Shown here one piece after another: positions 43,417 through 53,832 of a stretch of 64,000 nt of DNA (position 1 is its first letter; every line of letters begins with the position of its first letter). The notes beneath the pieces are model-generated. The model worked only from the letters and a program-made list of their open reading frames with translations, did not search any database and was not told the origin of the DNA. Source of the stretch: Isochrysis galbana (Eukaryota > Haptophyta > Isochrysidales > Isochrysidaceae). Made by a program: the position numbers and the translations under genes. The stretch is from NCBI GenBank assembly GCA_018136815.1, contig CM030935.1, forward strand, positions 1,112,204-1,176,203, read 5' to 3'.

Positions 43417-44865
43417 TCAGTAAGGACGGTTGAGTAAACGCGCCATTTGGTGGGACATCTGACCCGCTTGTCTATTGGCGGCACTTGGATCAAATGAGAC
43501 TGCCTGTGGGAACGAGGGCGCACGGTATGAATGCGAATGCACAAGGGTGGTACCATTGCCAACGCTCATATTGAAGATATGTGGCTGAATCGAGTGTGGT
43601 CCATCACCAGGACGCTGTTGAACGTTAGCGCTGGCCACTTCTTCTCTCAAGCGCGCTACGGACCGGCTAGCGAATCCATGCTTTTCATGGTATGCCCTAG
43701 CCAATGGCCCATTTCCAGGTCCACCAAGTTGAGGATTGGTCGTTGTTCTAGGTGGGTCTCTCCCAAATACTGTCCCACCGGGCATGAGCCCATTGGACGC
43801 GCCCAAAGGCTCTTTCCTGAACGTTGCTCTGTATTCAGAGTGCCACTCGTTCGGCAACTTCTGTAAATTTTGCTCGAAGGCGCGGGGTTGCTGTTGCGCC
43901 TCAAGCGGTCGGTGATGGGCGCAACTAGCACGGTTGTCAATACCGGCACTGGAGGCTGCTAAGGACAGAGAATTCGGGGACGAGCTCAAGGCGATCTCGG
44001 ATTGGTGCTGGGACAATTCTGCGATTGCAGTCTCCGGGCTTGCAAGAACCTTCTCTCCAATCGTGTAATCGGGCACATGAGGCTGAGCATTCATCTCTAC
44101 AAGTGTATCATGTCTTGGGCTCATGCGCGCAGCATCGGTCTTGTTTTCGGCGTTACTCTGAGGCTGTTGGGCGAGGTTCCTCCGCGCGGTATTCGACTCG
44201 CCATCCACGATTTTGGGGGGCACCGTGGATCTCCTTGAATGAGAAACGCCACGTGGGACGAAGCCGCTTGCATCCAGGTGCCGACCACGTTTGTCCCCAC
44301 TCCCCTCACGCTTGCTACCGCTTTGGTTGCGCCGTCGCTCCCAAAATACATCGAACACCACAAAAAAATTGGCTTGAGGCGTGTAGCTCGAAAGCCCATA
44401 GTGCTTCCGCAGAAAAGCGAGAAACTTGGGCGACGGCCGGTCGTACCCCAAGGCCCCAGGGTCGATCCCCTCGTGCTCACGCATGTATTCAAACAGAAGT
44501 TTGCCCTCACCCGAGCGCTGCAGATTTTCACAGACGTAGAAGTCAAGGACGCACAACGGAGACACTTTGGTGTAGTCTGAGTCAGAAGTCCGCCTCAAAA
44601 AGAGTTGTCTGCCTCCAACGCGGATGAGCCCGCGGACTGTGCCCCTCCCAATCGAGAGGAAGAGCCGATTGTCGCAGCTCATCATCTGCGAGTAGGTGGT
44701 GATCGGCCTGCTTAGCCCCTGCGCCTTCATCGAGCGCTTACCCATCTGGTCGATGGCGTCTCCAAGTAATCTGGTATCATGCGGCGTGAGCTGCTTGAGC
44801 AGCTCTCTCGTGACAACGAGCACGCCTGGCCGAATGGAGTGCGGCAGCTCGCACTCCATCAGCAA
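43417..44865 (-). CDS. Alpha-tubulin N-acetyltransferase (ATAT1/MEC-17)
   Basis: This enzyme acetylates Lys40 of alpha-tubulin inside microtubules, chiefly in cilia and flagella. The single exon encodes 482 residues. The Gcn5-like catalytic domain fills about residues 15-180. All three residues important in the human enzyme have counterparts: Gln in SMKAQGLSRPI (Q49), Cys in PLCVLDFYV (C105) and Asp in YDRPSPKFL (D142). The acetyl-CoA loop QRSGEGKLLFEYM (116-128) is well kept, and YTPQANFFVVFDVFW closes the domain. The remaining 300 residues are a low-complexity Ser/Asn/Arg-rich tail, as in other members. The ATG at 44865 is about 14 residues before the domain. The gene implies a flagellate stage in the organism. 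Confidence 0.95.
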   Translation of the reverse strand: MLMECELPHSIRPGVLVVTRELLKQLTPHDTRLLGDAIDQMGKRSMKAQGLSRPITTYSQMMSCDNRLFLSIGRGTVRGLIRVGGRQLFLRRTSDSDYTKVSPLCVLDFYVCENLQRSGEGKLLFEYMREHEGIDPGALGYDRPSPKFLAFLRKHYGLSSYTPQANFFVVFDVFWERRRNQSGSKREGSGDKRGRHLDASGFVPRGVSHSRRSTVPPKIVDGESNTARRNLAQQPQSNAENKTDAARMSPRHDTLVEMNAQPHVPDYTIGEKVLASPETAIAELSQHQSEIALSSSPNSLSLAASSAGIDNRASCAHHRPLEAQQQPRAFEQNLQKLPNEWHSEYRATFRKEPLGASNGLMPGGTVFGRDPPRTTTNPQLGGPGNGPLARAYHEKHGFASRSVARLREEVASANVQQRPGDGPHSIQPHIFNMSVGNGTTLVHSHSYRAPSFPQAVSFDPSAANRQAGQMSHQMARLLNRPY

Positions 44866-45520
44866 AGGCTAGGCTGAGCAGCGCCCCGCCCCGCTCAGCC
44901 TGCTCTGCTCCGGCTGCGTTCGCTCTTTGCTGCAATCTTCCTCCTCTCTCTCCTCTCTCTCTTCCCAGGCGCACTGCGAGGTACGGCGTGGAGCGGGGGC
45001 GAGAGAGGGAGGGAGGGAGGGAGAGCGTCGGCCGGGGGGGGGGAGGGGAGGGGGGGAGAGCTCGACTGTCGGCCGTTGGTTTTTCTTTGGGTGAGTGGGT
45101 AGGGGAGGGGTGAGTGATGACCATAAATAAATCTTCTAGATACGTGAATGTCGGGTTTTGTTTTGAAATCGACTTGAAGAAAAGGAGAGAAGAGGAGGGA
45201 GAGATACAGAGGGAGATCTACCCCTGGGAGTACGATAGAAGGATATGTATAAGTACAGAAGAAACAAGAAAGAAGCAAGAGAGAAACAACACCCAGAGCC
45301 TTCTTCTCTGCTCACCGCTCCATTCCCTCTGTCTCTCTCATCACAGGTTGTTTCTTTCTCTCTCGCCTCGCTCCCCCTGTATTCGTTCTTCTCCTCTTTT
45401 CATCGCTGCTTCTCTCCTCACTCTCTTCTCACACTTCCCAATCGTCGGCCGACGCCCGTCGGTGGGGGGGGGCTCCCTCGCCCGTCCGCCTCTCCTTCTC
45501 TCTCCCCTGCCTCTCGGTGC
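44866..45520. other. Divergent intergenic region between ATAT1 and the SDR gene
   Basis: Purine-rich and pyrimidine-rich stretches lie between two divergently transcribed genes, with likely promoters of both. No defined motif is assigned. Confidence 0.4.
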
Positions 45521-46390
45521 ATGCTGGCCGCGCTGCCGTGGGTGCTCTCGATGACTGCACCAAGCAAGACTTACCTCGTCACCGGCTCCACAGACGGCAT
45601 CGGTCGCGCCACCTGCGACCAGCTGGTGCGTGCAGGCCACTCGGTCCTCGTGCATGGCCGCGACGGCGCAAAGGTGCAGACATGCCTCGACGAGCTCAAC
45701 GCGCTGCGGCCGGGCGGCGGGAGGATGGGCTTTACCGCGGATCTCTCCTCCATGGCCCAGGTGCGCCGCCTGGGAGCCGAGGTTGCCGCCGCGTTCCCTG
45801 CGCTCGACGGCCTGTTGAACAACGCCGGCTCGTTCGACGGCGACTACACCGGTCAGAGAGTAGTGACGGACGAGGGCAATGAGTACACTCTCGCGGTGAA
45901 TGTCTTGGCGCCCTTTCTCCTAACCTCACTGCTTCTTCCCTCGCTTCGCGCGAGCGGAGCCGGTCGAATCGTAATCTCGAGCTCCGTGTCGGCAGGCGCA
46001 GGCAACAAGCTAGGCGATTTGCAATTGGAGTCCGCCTACTCAGGTCACACGGCATACAGCCTGTCTAAGCTGTGCGACGCAATGCTTTCCAAAGAGATGC
46101 ACGCTCGATATGGGGATCCCCCCCGCCTCACTTTCAACACAATGGACCCGACTGCGGAATGCGGCCTGGGGTGCGACACCAAAATGTTGCGTGCTGGCTG
46201 GGGTGGATGGGGAGCCCCTGCAACAGCATCAACGATTTCGGCGAAGATGCTCACGCTCAAGGAGTGGGAGATGAAGTCTGGCACAGGCTTGACATCATTG
46301 CGAGAGGTTGCCAATCCCGCGTTGCGCAAGGCATTGTGGGACGAGTGCATGCGTCTCACATGTTTGGAGGCATTTGGGGAAGGCCCGTAG
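45521..46390 (+). CDS. Short-chain dehydrogenase/reductase (retinol dehydrogenase/WWOX-like)
   Basis: The product is a single-exon NAD(P)-dependent oxidoreductase of 289 residues. The Rossmann motif TGSTDGIG is at 21-28, the adenine-pocket TADLSS at about 71-76, NNAG at 99-102, the catalytic Ser in IVISSSVSAG (about 149-158) and the active-site YSLSK at 178-182. VLAPFLLTSLLLPSL before the Ser strand is typical of the retinol dehydrogenase-like branch. After the active site the usual PG motif is replaced by MDPTAECGLGCDTKM, so the substrate is unclear. The ATG at 45521 is 20 residues before the glycine motif; a second ATG ten codons later is also possible. The N-terminus is slightly hydrophobic but too short for a clear targeting call. 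Confidence 0.9.
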   Translation: MLAALPWVLSMTAPSKTYLVTGSTDGIGRATCDQLVRAGHSVLVHGRDGAKVQTCLDELNALRPGGGRMGFTADLSSMAQVRRLGAEVAAAFPALDGLLNNAGSFDGDYTGQRVVTDEGNEYTLAVNVLAPFLLTSLLLPSLRASGAGRIVISSSVSAGAGNKLGDLQLESAYSGHTAYSLSKLCDAMLSKEMHARYGDPPRLTFNTMDPTAECGLGCDTKMLRAGWGGWGAPATASTISAKMLTLKEWEMKSGTGLTSLREVANPALRKALWDECMRLTCLEAFGEGP

Positions 46391-47348
46391 ACTCGAAAGG
46401 CGCTATTGACTTCTTTGTATGATATGCAGCGCAAACACCGCACCAGATACGCGCTGCATATCTACGCGCCCCACAAAGGCTCGGCCTCACATCAGATCTC
46501 TCTTTTTTCCCCATCCTTTGCATGCTGGTATGCGCCAGCTACTGACTGTTCGATGGAGGAGTGACAGAATGGGACTCGTAGTTGTGTGAAACGGCCGGGA
46601 GGGGCTCTATCTCTTGGTGGTTGGTGGGTGTCTTGCTTGAACTCCCCGACGGCCGCACCGACGGTCAGATACTGAGGGGGTCAACGTGGAGGAACTACAA
46701 TCACGTTTACATATGTTACGCCCCCGGAACCAACGGCCAACGGCCCCCGATAGCTATTGGGGGGCCCTAGGAGCTAGAGGTGGACTTCCCGCCGTCTTCC
46801 CGTTGCCGCCATCGATTGTCCCCCATCTTCGAAAAGGGTGTCGGGCCGGCGCATTCCCCCCCCCGGGGGGGTAAGGGCATCTAGCCCACCATCCGCGGCA
46901 CACCCGCGGCGCGCGTCGCCGATGCCTCTCCCAATTGGAGTGGGGGGGGGGGGGGGGGGAGGCGCGCCTCGTTCTTGTCGAGTCGAGCGGAGCCGGAGGG
47001 CTCTGAGCCACTCCGTCGCGAGCGGCACCGGCGGTTAGCGCGGCGCTTTGGCCCTCCTCCCCGCCGGGAGTCGGGTGAATGAAATTCTGGATGGGGTCGG
47101 GCATCCCCATTTCGGTGTCTGGACTGGGAACGAACGGCGAACGAAGGGCTGTGGGGCGGTGAGGCGCTCCTAGCGGCCCTAGTGTGTTGGGTTGTAAGAG
47201 ATTGTTAGACCTACAAAGAACTCTTCCCTCAGGGAGGGAGCCTAGACTGCTTGAGTGCAGCGACGCAACGAACAACGACGGACAACGAACCTGAGGACAG
47301 CAGGATACACTGACTCACGAACACACCAGAATCACTCACCCAAACCAA
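46391..47348. other. Intergenic, GC-rich, no gene recognised
   Basis: The stretch contains C and G runs near 46858-46870 and 46941-46958. No supported gene. Confidence 0.35.
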
Positions 47349-47930
47349 GCAAAAAAAAAACTTCTTAATAGTCTCGCCGCTCGCGCGACCCCGCACAGTA
47401 TCTACGCAGCCTCGCCCGCTTCCCTTCCCACCCCCTCCACCTGCCTTGCGGCGCGTCCCCTCGTGCTCTACCTAGGGGCTGGGTCCAGTGGGTTTCTAGT
47501 GGCAGACGGTGTGAACCGATTCTCGATGGCCTGTTTCTCATCTTCCTCCTATGCCATCGGGCTACCGGTTGATGTGTGTTTGCTCCTTGTGTTAGACGTC
47601 AGGCAGCTTTGTTTCGGTGCGTCCGAGGGTGCTGTCGGGTGGTGAGCGATTCGCGGCGGGGGGGTTCGTGGTTAGGCGAGGCGTTCCGTCATGTTGAGGG
47701 CTTGCGCCACCCGGGATAGATTCGTATTCATGACTAAGGCACCTCTATCGTTGGTCTTGAAGGGAGGGGCGCTGAGCTCTTGCGAAGATTTGATCTTCGG
47801 TTTTCTTCCCTGGGAGGCCTTGTGCTTGTGCGTGCGTGCGTTTGAGAGGTTGTCTGGGGGTTCCCGACCTCTAACGAGGATCGTGAACCTGCTCAGAACT
47901 CTTTCAATGACCGGCCAAGGCCGGGCGGGG
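47349..47930 (-). repeat. Candidate LINE 3' end whose terminus matches the SINE A 3' end
   Basis: On the minus strand a frame enters near 47930 (VIERVLSRFTILVRGREPP) and stops at 47672. About 320 bp of untranslated sequence follow and end CTATTAAGAAG plus a T run at 47349. The last about 60 bp, and a CCTATGCC block 200 bp inside, resemble the 3' end of SINE A (compare 21.99-22.22 kb). I read this as a 5'-truncated autonomous element sharing its tail with the SINE. The coding part is too short to assign firmly. Confidence 0.45.
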
Positions 47931-47937
47931 GGCTCTA

Positions 47938-48025
47938 GGGGTAGGCCAAGATATCCGGATATATCTCTTGGATATTTGGGCGGATTTTTTGGCATTTGGA
48001 TATTTGGTGGATATTTGGGCATGGT
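47938..48025. repeat. GGATATTTGGG-type degenerate minisatellite, left
   Basis: GGATAT-based units repeat four or five times next to CTAGGGGTAGGCC. A related block lies at 51660-51785. Confidence 0.6.
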
Positions 48026-48171
48026 CTGCGCCCCAACCCCAAAAACAAAACACTTTGTGGGCGCGAGGCGCGGGGGGGACGGGGAGGGAGCGGAAGGAGG
48101 GGGGGGGGGCTCGGGGGCTGGGGGGGCGGCAAACAGACAGTAAGAGGGGATACCGATAGATACGTAATAAA

Positions 48172-51118
48172 ATGAGCTGTTCCTATAATAAAGACGTCTA
48201 TCTCATCCCGAACGGAGCCTTGCCTGGTGCCTGGTCTGTCATGAGAGGTGTGGCAGTCCCCCTGCCCCTGCCCTGGGCGTCCCCCTCCCCCTCCCCCCTC
48301 CCCCTCCCTCTGGCGCGCTCGCAGCCCCCCTCTGCCGTCTCCTCCCGCTCCCCCTCCCTCTCCGCTCGCTCCCGCGCTCGCTCCCCGCTCCTTCTCACAT
48401 CATTGCGCGCCTTCCCGCCAGCCGCCATCGCGCATCGCGCCAATGCCCAATGCCCAAGGCGCAGAGCAGGGGCACTTCCCTCTCCCCCCTCGCGAATACG
48501 CGGCTCACTCCATTCCCACCGCCCTCGCTCAGGATTACGCCGCTCGTCTCGCTCAAGCCGCTCCGCTCAACGCAGGGTCGCGGACAGGGACGTCGGCGAT
48601 CAGCCGACGCGCGCGCTTAGCGACCCGAGCGACTCGGACGAGTCGCGGCGCGGCGAGACCATTGTGGACGAGGAGGAGCGCGGCCACGGAACCGTGGGCA
48701 ACGAGGAGATCGAGGAGATGACGGCCGACGTCTCGACTCCGATTCCCACCATCCCATTGAAGGTGGGAGTCAGAGTCCTCCACGAGACGTTCGGCAAGGG
48801 CGTGATCACCAAGATGGGCGAGGGGAGTTTGCACGGCAAGAACAAGGTGGAGATGGAGTACTTCTCGAGGAACGAGAAGAAGCAGAAGCGCACCTGGGTG
48901 GAGAAGAGCAGCATAAAGGTGCGGGGCCACAAGCATTCCCAAGTTTGCACTTGTGGGGAACATGCCCGCGTGCCCACACGTTGTTGTATTCCTGCCCATC
49001 TGAAGGCTGTAGGCATGAATATTCGTGTAAGGTACGCGCTCACAATTACAATTGAACAGTTCCCCGTGTTGCCACTGACGCACAAGACACATAGAGGTCC
49101 CAAGCTATCACCCTGCACCGCTACCAACGAGGACGACGCCTCTAGACCCTCTGCCACGATAGCGGCAGTCGGATTACCCGAAGAGACGACGATCACCATG
49201 ACGACGAATTCACCCGAGCAACCACGCTGTCGACCAACCCCGTCCCCGTCCGACACCATCGCACACGTGACCGCGCACCGACCGGATAGCGTCGTGGATA
49301 CCCTACCATCTGCCTACCCAAGGCATTGCCTATATGTTCGAGACCTAGTGGTCTGCCGCTCCGGCGAGGCTACCGGCAAAGAAGGAGTTATCTTAGCCGA
49401 CTCCGCTCTCACGGTCAACAGCACACTCGCTGACACCGGAGCTGGCCCGTCGGTCGTGACCACTTCCCTCTTGTCCAGCCTACCCAAAGACGCATGCGTC
49501 GAGCGGCTGCCACAAGCCGTAGTGACACCGCTTCACGGTCCGGACGGCCTGCCTCTTATCACGCGAGGCAAGGCTCGAATCGTCTTCTCCGTCGGTGTAT
49601 TTCTCTTTCGTCATACGTTCATGGTGATTGAAGGCAACCCGATGCTGCTGCTCGGGAACGACTTCTTAGCCACGCACGCCGCTTCGATTCAGCTCGCCTC
49701 CGACAGCGCGGACGGCTCTATCACCCTCGGTGCTCCATCCACGGTGGCTCCTCTTGAGGTTAATGGCAGTCCAAGCCCCGACGCTCCGCCGATCTTTCGC
49801 GTCTCGACGTCACCGATAGCGGTGGTCCCTGTCAGCATGACTTGTGCACAGGTCTGTCCGACCTCCGCGAACCCAATCACGACTGACTTCTTCCGAGGGC
49901 CGCAGGCCACCAAAAACGACAACCAGCTAGTCACCGAGCCTCTCTTCAGCACGGCCGATGAGTTTGCCGCCAAAGCGCCGGCATCATGTGGCTCCGAGTA
50001 CCTCCTATACACCCACGAACCTATCACGATCCCGGCCTATCATCGGGCAACGTTTCACGTCCGAATTCCGCTAGCTCTTCGAGAACACGAAGACTGCGCC
50101 ATGCTCGTGGACCGACTCCCTACGCGTGAAACGATCGATAGCTCTCCTCTCGTCATTCCCCAAGTAGAGAGGTCGAACTCCGACCACACCATCGCGGTTA
50201 CGGTGGTCAACACTGACCCCAAACCTCTACACCTTCCGTCGTTCCATCCTGTAGCTTCGCTACAGGTTCGATTCAAAATTCACGCTGGAACATATCGCCG
50301 CGTCGGGGCCGTTAACTCGCCGGATGTGATTGAGTCGCTCGACGAGGACCAGCGTAAGCTCCTCGAGGCAGCCAAGATCGACCCCGAAGGCCGTCTCTCG
50401 ATGCCCCAACGTGAACAAGTTCGTCGTCTACTGGCCCGACGTATCGCTGCTTTCGCAATTGACCCGACCAACCCGAATCACACTCACGTGATGGAGGTAG
50501 AGCTACCGCTCAACCCCGGAGCCGAAGCTCACCGCCACGCACCGTCTAGAGTTGGACGAGAGGGTGAGAAGATCATAGAGGACGAAGTTTGCAAGATGGA
50601 GTCCGAGGGCATCATTAGGAAATCAAATTCGTCGTGGGCCTCTCGAGTCGTGCTAGTCACTAAGAAGGATGGCTCCGTACGTTTCTGCGTAGATTATCGC
50701 GACGTCAACTCCAAGCTTCGTCTAGAGGACAGCCCTCTTCCCCTCACGGTAGAAGCCATCGACCGATTGTCGTCCGGCCAAGGCAACCTTGTGTGTCTTG
50801 TGCGTCAGTGGCAACACGGGGAACTGTTCAATTGTAATTGTGAGCGCGTACCTTACACGAATATTCATGCCTACAGCCTTCAGATGGGCAGGAATACAAC
50901 ACACGTTCGCTTACTCGCTCACTCACTCTCGCTTTCAACGCACGTCTTGCGTTCGCCTCACTCAGGTCCACGTACATTTGCTCGAGGAGGAGGAGGAGGT
51001 GGTGGTAGCGGCGGTGGATGCTGGTGCTCCGTTGCTTGCGTCTTCTACTCGAGGCAGGACTCGCGAGGGCACTGGATTTTACTCTGTAGTCCGAGCCGGA
51101 GTCCGAATTGTGTTTTGA
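48172..51118 (+). CDS. Unknown host gene, two exons, with a mobile element in its intron
   Basis: Exon 1 ends at 48918 (WVEKSSIK, then GTGCGG) and exon 2 is 50966-51118, phase 0, after CCTCACTCAG. Exon 1 carries a Ser/Arg/Pro-rich leader and then a well-folded stretch VGVRVLHETFGKGVITKMGE and VEMEYFSRNEKKQKRTW, which resembles the small SH3/Tudor-like KOW-type fold at the end of UvrD-family helicases and in some chromatin proteins. Exon 2 adds VHVHLLEEEEEVVVAAVDAG and a basic tail. The start is uncertain: ATG at 48172, 48241 or 48718. Without the inserted element (48983-50900) and one copy of its 7-bp duplication, the intron would be 122 bp, normal for this genome. Function is unknown. Confidence 0.5.
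48976..48982. repeat. 7-bp target duplication, left, of the intronic inverted-repeat element
   Basis: ACACGTT stands directly before the left terminal repeat and again directly after the right one at 50901-50907. Confidence 0.65.
48983..49091 (+). repeat. Left 109-bp terminal inverted repeat
   Basis: This is the exact complement of 50792-50900 by eye. Confidence 0.88.
50792..50900 (-). repeat. Right 109-bp terminal inverted repeat
   Basis: This is the exact complement of 48983-49091; it abuts the ACACGTT duplication at 50901-50907. Confidence 0.88.
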
Positions 51119-52648
51119 CCCCGAGCCCTCGTTCTCTCGCTCTCTCTCTCTCTCTCCTCTTTTTCTGGTGGGCACTCCTGAATCTGCTCACCAGAGGGGG
51201 TTCGTTTGACGTATGTTTCCAGCCTGTTACCGTGAATGTTTGAGTGCAGAGTGTTGGTTTGTGTGGTTTTACCCACTGTATCGTCTGTTGGTGACCTGCA
51301 GCCCCCTGAGTACCCCCAAGCCCCGAGTCTTCCGAGTCATCTTTTTGAGTCTACAAGTCCCTACGAGTCCCAATCAAGCGGTATCTGCTCGCCGCGCCTT
51401 TCCCTACGTCCTCCGTCCCTTCGATTCGCGTTCCGTGCCACTTCCCCGTCAATTTCACATGCCCGTCAATTGCCCTCCCCGTTCTCCCGATGAGCCCGTT
51501 CCGGGCTCCCCGGATGAGCCGTGCGCCGCGCTAGCCGCCGGTGCGCCTCCGGAGCTCGTTTCCAAAGAGGGAACGAGCTTCGCTCCAACAAAAGAGCACA
51601 GAGCCAGAAGAGCTTTTTTTTACGCAACGGCGTGCATGCGCGTATGGCGTATGGCGATGCGGATATATGGATATCTCCGGATATTTCTTGGATATTTGGG
51701 CCGATTTTCTGGATATATGGGAGATATTTCCAATGGATATTTGGGTGAAAAATTGTGGATATTTTGGCCTACCCCTAGGGGGCTCGCGCTGCGCGCGCGC
51801 TGCTCGCACTTGGCTTCTGGCGCTCGTCTGCGCGCTGCGAAGGGGGGGAGTGCGAGAACGACCTGGAGGCGAGCGCGCGAGCGCGGCGAGCGTGAAGGGG
51901 CACATCGCGGCAGGCAGCGTGGGAGGGACTTACCACTGGTGTTGGCCGCGCGAGTACACTCCTGTGGCAAGCTGGGCTGCCAGAGCAAGGAGTGGGGGAA
52001 GGGGGAGGGAGGGGAGCGGCGCGCGGCGGGCCTCCGCAGCCGCTGCAGCGGCTAAGTCCCCGGCACCCGGGGAGATAGCCGCTGGAGCGAGCCCTTATTG
52101 TCACCTTTTGGTACCAGAATCTCGAATCTCACACTGTGTCTGCAACACGGCGAGGAGAAATATGCAGCAAGGTGCTCATGCTGCATGCGATGGTGCACCG
52201 GTGACACCACGCTGCACCGTGCACTGTCCGTCGCGTGCGCGGCCGTCTCCATCTTCCTTTTGAAGTGGATGGTCGGCGGCGTGCACATGGACACGGCGTT
52301 GTGGCTGCTGGTGGCGCTCCGCGTGTGGGGACCCTCGCCCCGAGAAGAAGGTGAGACCCCCTCGCTCCACACACACACACACTCCTCCCTTGGCAGTGGG
52401 TCTCCTCCTCCGCCCCCCCCCCCCCCCCCACCTTGGTGCTGGTGCGTCTCGTTTAACGTATGTTAAATGCCTCACCAATCACCACTGGGTTTCACGTTTC
52501 ACCCAAGCTCCAAGCACCCAAGACCCAAGCCCAAGGAGCTTGTGTGGGGAGTTAGTTCTGACGGGAGCCGGGGGCCTGCGAGCGACCTGCGAGGGGGGAG
52601 GTGTAATACGGTGCTTAGTCTTGTTTGTGCCTTGGGTCTTGGTGCGTT
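51119..52648. other. Region without a recognised gene; possible short membrane frame at 52098-52466
   Basis: The 122-codon frame contains a hydrophobic stretch (ALSVACAAVSIFLLKWMVGG, then MDTALWLLVALRVWG) followed by a possible splice donor near 52349. It could be an exon, but nothing supports it from outside. The GGATAT-type minisatellite lies at 51660-51785. Confidence 0.25.
51660..51785. repeat. GGATATTTGGG-type degenerate minisatellite, right
   Basis: It shares CTTGGATATTTGGGC plus GATTTT with 47.97 kb in direct orientation, while the adjoining GGCCTACCCCTAG is inverted relative to the left block. Confidence 0.6.
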
Positions 52649-52748
52649 NNNNNNNNNNNNNNNNNNNNNNNNNNNNNNNNNNNNNNNNNNNNNNNNNNNN
52701 NNNNNNNNNNNNNNNNNNNNNNNNNNNNNNNNNNNNNNNNNNNNNNNN
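52649..52748. other. Assembly gap, 100 N
   Basis: Exactly 100 N, a placeholder of unknown true size. Confidence 0.95.
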
Positions 52749-53489
52749 GATCGACGCACACGCGCACGGTTTGGCTGTGGAGACAGGCGGTGCGGTGGCG
52801 TTTTCTACTCGAAATTTACTGAGCACTGCCGGTGGTCAGGTGCAGCGACACGTTGCCTACCCCATGACATTCGGCAGCTCGCAAGACACATCGTATGACG
52901 GCACCACGCCGAACAGCATCAAAGATCACTTCTTTCTACTGGAAGTATGGGTGATTCTAGGTGCCTACTCAGCGCATTCAATGGGCATGCTGTATGTCAT
53001 GTATGTCATGTTGTTGATACGGAATGGTTTCGCTGTCTCGGCTTGTTGGCCCCCTGTTGAGTGTTGGTCGGGGGGGGGGGGGTATTTAATATTTGAAAGT
53101 GGTCGATGGAGGTGCGTGCCGAGATGCCGGGATCCAGCCCGTTGACTTCTCATTGTATATTCGCCGTGTCATTGTGGCGTCGCGACCAGTAGCTGTAGGG
53201 TCGTGGTTTGGATCAGCTTTTGTTGATGTGGCTCGCTACTCTCTAAATCCTCTCGACTCTCAACGACTCTCAAACCCAGCAGCATCAGCGCAATAGCAAC
53301 CTGCAAAAGGGGGACATGTGCTCCCCCCCCCCCCCCCCCCCCCGCCCGCCCGCCCCCACACCCGAAGCGGTGGGAGGGGGGCGCACTGTCGCCCCCCCTC
53401 GCGGAGTTTCAGCACTTCTTTTGCCTTTCTTTGTGTGACAGGGCTGTACGTGATTCCGGATATTCAAACCTAGTCATATAGATCTACGG
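52749..53489. other. Intergenic, no supported gene
   Basis: A 130-codon frame follows the gap without recognisable domains. G and C runs lie at about 53069-53081 and 53325-53343. Confidence 0.3.
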
Positions 53490-53615
53490 ATTAGGTTGGT
53501 CTAGTTCTGCATAGCGCCTGGCTAGGTTGGTCCAACCCATATATAGCGGCTGACTAGGATGCGTAGTCCATACATAGCGGCCTGACTAGGAAAAGTTAGT
53601 CAGACTATAGCCAGG
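53490..53615. repeat. Four-unit minisatellite, period about 32 bp
   Basis: CTAGG starts units at about 53491, 53522, 53554 and 53586, each with a TAGCG-C-TG block near its end. The units are diverged. Confidence 0.6.
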
Positions 53616-53714
53616 CTTACATTATACATTATGTATGCGGCAACAAGCAACAACACCAAAAAACAAAAAACAAAAAAATGGGGCCCAGGACGCAGGACGC
53701 ACACAACAAGCGCG

Positions 53715-53786
53715 TCCCGGGTTCGAACCCCCCACTGCTCGCAGCCCACACCTGGGCTGCTACTCTCTACGCCACGGCTGAGCTCG
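53715..53786 (-). ncRNA. tRNA-like sequence (SINE head or tRNA pseudogene)
   Basis: The minus strand shows a D-arm/A-box block GAGCTCAGCCGTGGCGTAGA, a perfect GCAGCCC/GGGCTGC stem with a 6-base loop, and a B-box GGGTTCGAACCC. No pairing acceptor stem is visible and the anticodon loop is one base short. It is probably not a working tRNA. Confidence 0.4.
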
Positions 53787-53832
53787 CCATACTCGCCATC
53801 TCGAAACTCGAAACTTACAACTTATCGTTTGA

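Larger units (their letters stand above)
48983..50900 (+). mobile_element. Inverted-repeat element carrying a fossil Ty3/gypsy-like protease-RT fragment
   Basis: Terminal inverted repeats of 109 bp (48983-49091 and 50792-50900) show no mismatch by eye, start GTTGTATTCC, and are flanked by a 7-bp duplication. Between them lies an incomplete pol region of LTR-retrotransposon type: a retropepsin-like aspartic protease block (ADTGAGPSVV), a spacer, and the first part of a reverse transcriptase (SSWASRVVLVTKKDGS and RFCVDYRDVN). Gag, the catalytic RT centre, RNase H and integrase are not seen, so the retroelement part is a broken fragment. Identical terminal repeats suggest the insertion is young, although the pol piece itself may be older. 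It sits inside the intron of the 48172 gene, in the same orientation. Confidence 0.75.

Noticed and set aside
48172-51243. A single 1,023-residue protein across the whole region
   Set aside because: The open frame runs through an inverted-repeat mobile element bounded by a 7-bp duplication, and good splice sites at 48919 and 50965 remove it. The long frame is a host exon plus an element fossil, not one protein.
53715-53786. A functional tRNA gene
   Set aside because: A- and B-boxes are present, but no acceptor stem pairs and the anticodon loop is one base short.
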